Part shown: positions 56,279-64,000 of the stretch, piece after piece | Numbering within the stretch: position 1 is the first letter of the stretch | Layout of the letters: every line of letters starts with the position of its first letter | DNA from: Juglans regia | Taxonomy: Eukaryota; Streptophyta; Magnoliopsida; Fagales; Juglandaceae | Direction: 5' to 3' | Assembly (NCBI RefSeq): GCF_001411555.2 | Contig: NC_049903.1 | Span: forward strand, 16,535,234 to 16,599,233 | DNA length: 64,000 nt | Program-made: the position numbers and the translations under genes | The notes under the pieces: generated by a model | The model's input: the letters and a program-made list of their open reading frames with translations, nothing else | What the model was told of the DNA's origin: nothing | Databases searched by the model: none

Positions 56279-56399
56279 GAGATGGGGGTAGGGCTCATAA
56301 TTTAGTTACAAGTGGCTTTGCCATACACACCTATTTTCCCCATTCTTTAAGTTCTTATACGTAGTATTCTCTTGCCAACACGACCCTCAGTTTGTTCAA

Positions 56400-58095
56400 G
56401 GTCGGCCGCCTGATGATTGCGTTGTAAGAGAAGCGAGTTTTGACCACCAGAAAGTTCATCATAGTAGTAGCTTTATATGCATCTATTCCAACTATCACCA
56501 GTAGGGTTATAGAACCCATGGGTTGTATAGTGTCCCTCGAGAATCCTTTTAAGGGTGTTGGTGAATACTTTCCTTGGTCGATCCCATCTTTGCCAATGCC
56601 TCATAAAAAAGTATGTCAACCAAACTCCCACTGTCTATTAGTATCCTTCAAGTGGTCGAGTTGGTGCCTAACATTGTTACCACTAGGGCATCATCATGGG
56701 GATAAATTACCCCTGGATAGTCATTTTCATCAAAGGATATTGCCATGGCCTTATAGCTTCGAGCCTGCTTGGCCAATCTTCCGATGCTAAAAATTTATGC
56801 ATACCTTGCCCTCTTAGCATACGTCTTCGTGTTGTTGGTGGACAAGCTACCCCTAGCAAATCCTCCAGCAATGGTTTGGATCTTGATTTCTACAGGGGTG
56901 TTCTCTACACTTTTTATTTCTATGGGGCCTTCGATCCCTTTCAGGTCTCCTTTCTTCTATATGTCTGGGCGGCTAGGAATGTTAGGAAATTAGTCACCTA
57001 AGGTCCCCATTTTCCTGTAACTCTTCTATCTTCCATTTCAAGTGATGAGAATCATCCATTCAGTGTCCTTTTGTGTTGTGATACATGCAATATTTATGGA
57101 TCCTACCTCCGCAATCGTCACCGCCCTGAGACTGTTCCTTGGCTTGCATACACATGCTTGAGTGTGTTTTTCTAGACGGTGCTCCATTGTCGTCCCTCCT
57201 GTCATATTGTCATTTTCTCGTCTTGGGCTTCTCTTTTTAGCTTCTGTTGTTGTTGGTTCCCTTGGACTTGTTAAGGCTCATACTTTCTCGAGGCAGTTAA
57301 GGCACGAAGAACAAAGACATCGGCCTAGTTTATGAATTCTCATAGCGTGGCGGGGTCTTTCTCTCCAACTAAGCCGTGAAGGGACTTCGGGGCTAGATGT
57401 CGCCCAATAGTGCTGCTAGTGTAATCTTCTCATCCTGATCATCTATAGTCATACACTCTTTGTTGAATCTAGAGAGGTAAGCTGAGGTAAGGAACTGGCT
57501 ACCTAGCTCCTCGAAACTGTTGATGGTGCTTGGCTGCAAGGCCATGAACCATTCTCTGGCGGGTCCTTAAGTGTCAAAGGGAATGTTGGACAGTCAATCC
57601 CCCCGGGGAAATCCTAGAGTGTCATGTGAGATTTAAACTTCTACAAATGCTCGATTGGGTACTTAGACCCGTCATACATCTCCATTTGCAAAACCTTGAA
57701 CTTTGGTGGGAGTGGGGTGGCCATCACCTTGGCACTGTAAGGGAGATCTATCCTACTGAGTAACTAGTCGACTGAGAATGACGCTCCTATCTTCTTGGAG
57801 ATCTCTTTATATTTATCCGTGAGGCTGTGTAACTTGTCGTGGATCCTCTTCTTCTCCTCTTTGTCAGCAACCACCTTACCAGCACTTTGTGACTTCTCTT
57901 TGACTCGATCTTTCTAGCTTGGCCAAGCACCTTCCCCAGATCTAGCATTTCTTTGCTTTAGAATCTCATTTTCTCGCTAAAGATTCTCCATTTTCAATGT
58001 CATCTTCTTCATTTGCTCCTCCATTTTTACAAATTTTCCCTCTATGTTGGTTGAGGTAGCTTCCTAGTCGTGGGTCGCTTGAGAACGTGTCATAG
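56400..58095 (-). pseudogene. Tat gag and aspartic protease remnant
   Basis: On minus from about 58095: a coiled-coil start (MEEQMKKMTLKMENL), MATPLPPKFKVLQMEMYDGS near 57720, WFMALQPSTINSFEELGSQF near 57550, RFNKECMTIDDQDEKITLAA near 57470, a Cys-poor nucleocapsid region near 57100, then RILIDSGSLVDILFYEALAK near 56660-56600, the retroviral-type protease Asp-Ser-Gly site. Many stops and frameshifts. Confidence 0.75.
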
Positions 58096-58179
58096 CAAGC
58101 ATACAAAAGACACGCTGATGTGTTGTTCAACCTCTAGCCAACAAACTCAATCAACCTGCAATACAATAAACATGAGGGC

Positions 58180-58683
58180 TTCGTGAATGTGTGACATCTC
58201 GGATGCCTAAGTTAGTATATCTCTCAGAGAGAGTTCTTGATGAATACTTGAGTTTGATTTTTACCTATGTTTAGCCTTATATCCCCCTCTCTGGGCTAGG
58301 TCTCTGTTTCCTCTATGCTTGGAGTGTCCGCCAACTGTTTTAGGTGCCACATAGTCGTGTCGTCGCATTTAATTCGATTGCTCCCATTAGTACCTTGGGT
58401 CACCTCTCCTATGAGGTGCAACCTTTGTCTAGGTAACCTGTCAGGGACAGAATGTTCCTTTGAGATCTCCTGCCTACAATCCTTATCGGGTCATTTAATG
58501 CGGTATGGTTCCCGGTGAATTATCCGGTCATAAGGCGTGTCGGTGTGAATGTTGTCCCATCTTCTTTTGTGGATCCAGACCTTCTTCTCCCTGGCCATTT
58601 ATTAGGCTAGTAGCTTATGATCCTTGGGCCTTCACGAGGTGGACCGAGCCCAACCCGTGCAGAGGATGAACATGCCCCTCTAG
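58180..58683 (-). repeat. 5' LTR of the Tat element (right end truncated)
   Basis: On minus it carries a GATATAAGGC TATA-like box near 58280, CTCTCTCTGAGAGATATACT and CTTAGGCATCCGAGATGTC, the R/U5 signature common in Tat-lineage LTRs. The terminal TG of the LTR was not found. Confidence 0.65.
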
Positions 58684-58873
58684 AATCGATGATTAAAATC
58701 AATAAATTTGGTCAACATCCTTTGCACTATAACTTAATCAGGTATAGCATCGTGTATAACTTTTTTTTTAGAATTTGCGCACTGCGGTATGAATTATTTA
58801 GAATAAGATTGTTTGTTAATCTTTCCATCTCTTAACGCAAATAAAAAATGTGTTCTAATCACAAGCTGCCGCA
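58684..58873. other. Short unclassified spacer
   Basis: AT-rich sequence between the Tat element and the hAT-like element; nothing recognised. Confidence 0.35.
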
Positions 58874-58881
58874 TGTCAAAC

Positions 58882-59291
58882 TAGGGGTGCTACCCGCATG
58901 GTGCGGAGCGAGGGCACCCCCTCCCCGCCCCCCTCCCCGCCCCCCACCCCGCACCATGCAGGTGGAGGGGTTTCATACCCCGCCCCGCTACTGGGGGTGG
59001 GGTAGAAACCGCACCCCGCCCCCCGCTCAACCCATTGTTTAAAAAAATTTTTAGACTCAAATTATAATATAATTTAAAGTATAAATTGAAATTAATACAT
59101 TAAAAAAAATACAAACTCATTAGAATTATATTTTGGATTGTCTTGACCTCCTAGGCTAACCATTATGTGGGGGCGGGGTCCCACTGGGGTCAATCGGCCC
59201 CCGCCCCCGCATGGGCGGTGAGAGGTAGCCCGCCCGCCCGCCCATACGGGGGTGGGGGTAGTGGGGGGCGGGGCCCCGCTGCCCACCCCTA
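58882..59291. mobile_element. hAT-like miniature element (410 bp) with extremely GC-rich arms and an exact 8-bp duplication
   Basis: Exact duplication TGTCAAAC at 58874-58881 and 59292-59299. Termini are TAGGGGTGCTACCCGC and, reverse-complemented, TAGGGGTGGGCAGCGG. Both arms (about 58880-59030 and 59165-59291) are runs of CCCCGCCCC / GGGGCGGGG, separated by an A/T-rich middle. No coding capacity. Confidence 0.9.
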
Positions 59292-59299
59292 TGTCAAAC

Positions 59300-59820
59300 T
59301 TAACTTTTCAAAAGAAAAAATTAAACATATTTTAAAATTTGAACATAATTGTTTTTTAATAAAAACCATTTTTTAGTTAAATATATAAATTTAAAAAAAA
59401 AAAAGTGACTTCTTGTGGTATTTGCTACCCCAACCATCATCAGTGGCTATGTTATGATCATTAAAGCTATGCTACACCATGGTGATCGAGGTGGAGCCAT
59501 GACACATGCAATAGACCTCACCTTGTGGAGCTGTCTAGGGCCTAGACTCTAGGCCACCTCAACCTATACAAAATGACTCGATTTTGGCCACTGGTGGTAG
59601 CTTGAGTGGTACCGGTGGCCTTTTTGTTTTTGAAAGAAAAAAAAAAGAAAAATCAATTTTTATAATAAAAGCTGGTTTATATTATTGAAATTTATTTGGA
59701 TTGTTTAAAGAATTTCAATTTTATTTTTTATAAAGTTAAAGTTGACGCGTGACAATTTGTAATTAGGCTACTTGTTTTTAGTTGAAATTAATAAATAGAG
59801 GATCGTATTTACAAATAACT
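59300..59820. other. Unclassified sequence between hAT-like element and LINE
   Basis: A/T-rich with an A11 run near 59394; no gene or repeat recognised. Confidence 0.35.
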
Positions 59821-59861
59821 TTTTTTGGTTTTGAAAAACCTCATTCATTGATAATATTGTT

Positions 59862-60340
59862 CTAATACAAGAACTGGAGACAATTAGGAGGATCCTCCAT
59901 ATCAACTATACAGTCTATTGCAAATAAGGCATCCTTTCCTAGGTTGTGGGCAACTGAATTGCCTTCACGAGGTATGTAGCTAAATTGACAGTGTACATAT
60001 TTAGCCATTGAAGCTTGAATATCTAAAACGAGCATTCCGAAATAATTGTCATTTTGGCTTCTCTGATTGACTTCATTAACCACTTTTTTAGAGTCTCCTT
60101 CTAAGATTACCTTGCTCATGCCCAGCTCAAGACCAAAATTGACTACTGTGAGTGCAGTTGTTGCCTCTGTTAGAAGTGGATCAGGAAAATAAGCATGTTT
60201 CTTCCTCAAAATAGCTAGAAAGTTTCCTTCCTCATCTCTAACAGAAACACCTATTCCTATTTTACACAGACTTGTATCAACTGCCACATCCCAGTTGATC
60301 TTACAAAAACTTTGAGGTGGGCACTCTCATGTAACTCTCC
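59862..60340 (-). pseudogene. LINE RNase H domain (mostly open)
   Basis: The frame 60287-59862 reads VDTSLCKIGIGVSVRDEEGN, LTEATTALTVVNFGLELGMS (catalytic Glu), VILEGDSKKVVNEVN (catalytic Asp) and SYIPREGNSVAHNLGKDAL: the complete plant RVT_3/RNase H layout. The preceding INWDVA start (60300) is split by a frame change. Confidence 0.85.
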
Positions 60341-60553
60341 TTGTGTTTGTAAATGATGTCTGGTTTACCTCTCTTGATTCTAATATAGAAATTTCTATCA
60401 GCATTTGATTCACTCTATGTAACACTGTGTAAAGAAAAATTCATTCATTCTCCACCATAAATTCCAGAGAATTAAAGATAGCTCAATCATCTCTTCCTTG
60501 TTTAGCTTTTTGAACATATCTTGCAATAACTCCTTCACATTTTTGTATGACAA

Positions 60554-61416
60554 CTAACTTTTTTGAATTTTTTTGGAACATGGACCCAAAATATCAATAG
60601 CTAAAGCACATTCCCAAAGTATGTGTTCTGTAGTTTCTGGTTCCAGTAGACACATTGGGCAAATGGGCTCTTTCAGAATTTTCTTTTTGCATAGGTTGAG
60701 TTTGGTATGCAGAATATTCCTACATACTCTCCACAAGAAGTTCTTGGTTGCTGGTGGTATAGCAAGCTTCCACAATCTAGTTCATTCTTCTTGAGGGTGG
60801 GATTTATGAGAGTTTTGTCCTTTTTTTTCTGTCCTGCAGTTCCCCTTGTAAGTAATAAGCACTCCTCACTGTAAAAACTCCATTTGCATTGCTTCTCCAA
60901 ACCAACTTATCTTGCTAATTGTTCTGACTAATTGGAATCTGAATTATTAGGTATGCTTCAGTGTTATTGAAAACTGTTTTGATCAAGGGTATGTTCCATT
61001 CCTTGGTTTCTGGTTGAATAAGAACCTCCACTTTAGCATCATCCCCCAATAAATTATTCCCACTTTGACGTTTGTATAAGGTAGGTTGAGGCAGCCTAGG
61101 ATCATGCCAAATTCTTACTGATTTCCCATTACTAATCCTCCATATGGTCCCTTCTAGAAGTAGAGCTCTAGCAAGTAAAATGTTTCTCCATATGTAAAAG
61201 GGATATGTTTCTCCATATGTAAAAGGGATTGCTTCCCAACTTAGCATTGAAAAAATCTGATTGAGGGAAATATTTAACCTGTAGAACTCTTGATGCTAGA
61301 GAATTTGGATTCTTAATAATCTTCCAACCTTGTTTTGCTAACAAAGCAAGGTTAAAGTTCTCAAAGTCTCTAAAACCAAGCCCCCTACCTCTTTGGACTT
61401 CCCCATTTGAGACCAA
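60554..61416 (-). pseudogene. LINE zf-RVT and linker region
   Basis: VQRGRGLGFRDFENFNLALL (61416-61168), RISNGKSVRIWHDPRLPQPT (61247-60915), LAIPPATKNFLWRVCRNILH and CPMCLLEPETTEHILWECAL (60775-60554, full zinc-binding pattern). A 28-bp repeat (TGTTTCTCCATATGTAAAAG...) occurs twice at 61179-61230. Confidence 0.85.
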
Positions 61417-61489
61417 CTCAACTGGTTCATTTCTCTCTCCTGGTTAGCTTGACCCCACTAGTACCCTATCATCAATCTGTTTAGTTGTT

Positions 61490-62600
61490 TCAGTAAGCCT
61501 TTAGGAAGTTTAAAAACTTCCATCGAATAAGTGGGAATGGCTTATATAACAGAATTTATCAGGATTGCTCTCCTTGCTTGTGATAAAAACTTTAGCTTCC
61601 AATTGCTCATTTTGTCTCTGACTTTGTCAAGTATTTCCTTAAAGTCCTTGTTTCTTGATCTGCCTATCACAGCTGGAAGGCCATGATATTTCTCATAAGA
61701 GCTAGTAATTCTAAACCTTGCAATACTAGTGATGTTATCCCCTGTTGAGAGCTGGGTGTTTTACTAATGAAAAGAGATGACTTTTCTTTATTCAGCCTAT
61801 GTCCTTATGCTATTTCATATTAGCCTATAAGATGTAGCACCCTTGTCCATTCCAAAGATGAAGCTTGGCAGAATAGCAAACTATCATCTTCAAAAAATAG
61901 ATGATTTATGTGAATTTGTCCTCTACCCAGTGGTAAACCAGTTATCATCCTTGCTTCTTTTGCCTTGTTGAGCATTTGACATAGGGCCTCTAAATGTAGT
62001 ATAAATGGGTGACAGTAGATCACCCTGTCTAATGCCTCGAGATGGAGTAATGACTGGTTATGGGGATCCATTAATTAGGAGAGAGTATGAGACTGTAGTT
62101 ACACAGTTTAAAAATTAAGTCAATCCATCTTCTATTGAATCCCATATTTTCCATCAAAATTTCAATAAAGCCTCACTTCAACCTGTCATAAGCTTTATTC
62201 ATATCCAACTTTAGAGACATATACCTAGTCAAACCTTTCATTTTACACTGCATAGAGTGCAAGGCTTCAAAGGCAACTACTACATTATCTGCTATTAGTC
62301 TCCCTGGAACAAATGCACTCTGAGTTGGGAATATGATATTAGGCAATATTGTCTTCAATCTGTTGGCTGGAACCTTAGCCATTACTTTGTATAAAACATT
62401 ACACAAACTAATTGGCCTAAATTTTGTGACATTTGTGGGATTTTTGGTTTTTGGAATTAAGACTATTAAAGTCTCATTTATGGAACTCATGGGGTTCATG
62501 TTAAGGATAGTTTCATGTACCTCTGAGAAAACAAATTCTTTTGAAATATTATTGTTCATCTCCTTTGTAATAAGTAATGGCATAGACTCCACACATTGTA
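61490..62600 (-). pseudogene. LINE reverse transcriptase with altered motif C
   Basis: NETLIVLIPKTKNPTNVTKF, FRPISLCNVLYKVMAKVPAN, SAFVPGRLIADNVVVAFEAL and MSLKLDMNKAYDRLK (motif A intact, 62592-62173), then SNQSLL-type broken residues and INHLFFEDDSLLFCQASSLE (61930-61860; FEDD where LINEs have FADD). Confidence 0.88.
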
Positions 62601-62978
62601 GTTGACCCGAGGGATTAGAAGTAGCAAACAGATTAGTGAAAAAAAATCCTGAAAAATCTAATTTATACCTTGTAGAGTAATATGAAGATACCCCTCACCA
62701 TCACTAATGTTGTTAATAGAACTAGTCTTATGCCTCTGAGAAGCACAAGTGTGAAAATACTTAGTATTTTTATCCACCTATTTGAGCCATCTTTGTTTAG
62801 ATCTTTGTTTCCACTTCAACTCTTCTTGCTCCAATCTCATATTCACATGTCTTTGAATCTGTTTTATTTCTTCCTGATCATTCCATGTGTCCCTCTCTTG
62901 AAGTTGTTTTACCTTGCCTAGCTGAGTTTCAGTTTCTTCTTTGGTTTCCTTCTCTTGGTTCTTGTTCCAGTTGATTAG

Positions 62979-63840
62979 CTAAATTCTACAACTGTCCAGA
63001 TTGTTTGAGAAGGCTGCCACTGTCTTTCCATTTCTAATATTGCCATTCCATGCTCTAGTGACCATTGCTTTACAATCATTTTTAAGGCCCCAACTGAGTT
63101 CATATCTGAAGAGTCTTGCTCTCCTTCTTGTAGGTTGAATCTGAGTACTCAGGTTTGTTAGAAGATGGTTGTGATCTAAAGAACATACTGCTAATGTGGT
63201 AACAATAATAACTTGAAAATTACTCAAACATTTAGTATTAGCAAACACTCTATCTAACCTCTCCTTGGTTAATTCAGGTCCTTCTCTGCTATTGGACCAG
63301 GTGTATTTGGTGCCAATGTATCCCATGTCACTTAAGTCATTGTCTTGGAAAGCTTGTCTAAATCCTTTTATTTGAGCAAAAGGTCTGTTTGGTCCCCCAT
63401 GTTTTTCATGTTGATGAAGTATTTCATTGAAATCTCTCATGCACAGCCATGGTCTATGATCCATAGGTTGTAAAAACCTTAATAAGTGCCAACTACCTTC
63501 TCTTTTTGCAGTTACTGGATTGCCATAAAACCCTATAAGGGTCTAGTCCTTCCCAATTTGTGGATCTTTAACTCTGACAGATATGTGTGAATTAGTATAT
63601 GATTCAACTTCTATATTAGCATCAGATTTCCATATCATTTCCAACCCTCCACTACTTCTTTTGCTATTCACTATAAAACTTCTGTCAAAACCTCTTTTAT
63701 TTCTGATTCTTTCAATCATCTCCCTCGTGCTTTTGGTTTCTACGAGGAATAGTAGGTTTGGGCACTTTTACTTCACCATAAAAAAAGCTCTCGAACTGTT
63801 CGAGGGTTCCCAAGCCCTAGACAGTTCCAAGTAAGGCATC
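62979..63840 (-). pseudogene. LINE endonuclease domain
   Basis: TWNCLGLGNPRTVREL (about 63835), LFLVETKSTREMIERI, SGGLEMIWKSDANIEV, LIGFYGNPVTAKREG, LCMRDFNEILHQHEKHGG (Gly before Asp changed to Arg), YTWSNSREGPELTKERLDRV and LDHNHLLTNLSTQI. Stops near 63770, 63545 and others. Confidence 0.87.
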
Positions 63841-64000
63841 TCATTGCTGCTGGTGGGGCTGCTCAGCAACCTCCACCACGTGTTCCTGAGTTAAGCTCCT
63901 TTCAGGATTGAGCCCCTCTTTTTGTTAAACCTTGCTAATCTCCACTGTCTATCATTTCTTTGTCTCTTTTTCAACCACTGGTGCCACCTGTGCTAGTGTC

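Larger units (their letters stand above)
53008..58683 (-). mobile_element. Tat-type Ty3/gypsy retrotransposon, degenerate and terminally truncated
   Basis: Right LTR portion (about 58683 to about 58180), gag, protease, RT, RNase H, second (archaeal-type) RNase H, integrase start, a tandem-repeat spacer, then a left LTR remnant (53300-53008). The block 58393-58683 and the block 53008-53300 are homologous (both TTGGGTCAC...GAACATSCCCTC). The domain order and the extra RNase H after the first identify the Tat lineage. The left LTR lacks its R/U5 part and the integrase is cut short. Confidence 0.85.
59821..63880 (-). mobile_element. LINE with RNase H, continuing past the right window edge
   Basis: On minus: end of ORF1 (63.99-63.85 kb), endonuclease, reverse transcriptase, zf-RVT, RNase H, 3' end near 59820 (AAAACCAAAAAAAGTT). 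Same architecture as the LINE at 32521-38160 but clearly a different copy. Frames broken. Confidence 0.88.

Noticed and set aside
58848..59376. Pro/Arg/Gly-rich open frames on both strands around 58.9-59.3 kb
   Set aside because: Produced by the GC-rich arms of the hAT-like miniature element; no start context or domain.

Overview
The window is nuclear DNA of a flowering plant, most likely a woody eudicot. The evidence is canonical GT-AG introns, a plant-type LRR receptor-like kinase, plant LINEs, and Athila, Tekay-like and Tat-type LTR retrotransposons. The GATGAGATGAGA-rich miniature elements recall walnut/hickory/oak-type (Fagales) genomes, but that placement is inference. I see no organellar, bacterial or CRISPR sequence.

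Three host genes can be supported. (1) The 3' terminal exon of an unidentified coiled-coil-like gene lies at 25-624 (+), followed by a perfect 30-bp palindrome. (2) A two-exon LRR receptor-like kinase at 1165-2874 (+) has a degenerate catalytic core, so it is a pseudokinase. (3) The main result is a complete gene for the plant alpha-N-terminal protein methyltransferase (NTMT1 family) on the minus strand, 31505 down to 7379. Its eight exons encode 276 residues but spread over 24 kb, so no single open reading frame shows it. All exon joins keep frame and all seven introns start GT and end AG. Intron 6 is 12.5 kb and holds two nearly full-length LINEs lying tail to tail; the other long introns hold LINE fragments and miniature elements, and a tRNA-derived SINE lies near the 3' end of intron 6.

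From about 32 kb onward the window is repeat. There is a near-complete LINE (32.5-38.2 kb, minus) with inactivating changes in its reverse transcriptase. A decayed LINE (38.2-40.8 and 48.05-48.9 kb, minus) is interrupted by what looks like a solo chromovirus-type LTR (40765-47671), which itself carries an Athila fragment (41984 to about 45100). A 3.56-kb plus-strand LTR with a Met-tRNA primer site (49334-52910) is cut off by a minus-strand Tat-type Ty3/gypsy element (about 53.0-58.7 kb, gag-PR-RT-RH-aRH-INT, degenerate). Another LINE (59.8 kb to the window end, minus) runs off the right edge.

Several non-autonomous DNA elements are bounded by recognisable target-site duplications: two hAT-like (8 bp), one Mutator-like (9 bp, exact) and two Harbinger-like of identical 220-bp length (TTA). 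These give a relative insertion order. I found no evidence of a novel multi-gene system. The most informative results are the hidden 24-kb methyltransferase gene and the nested-element stratigraphy.
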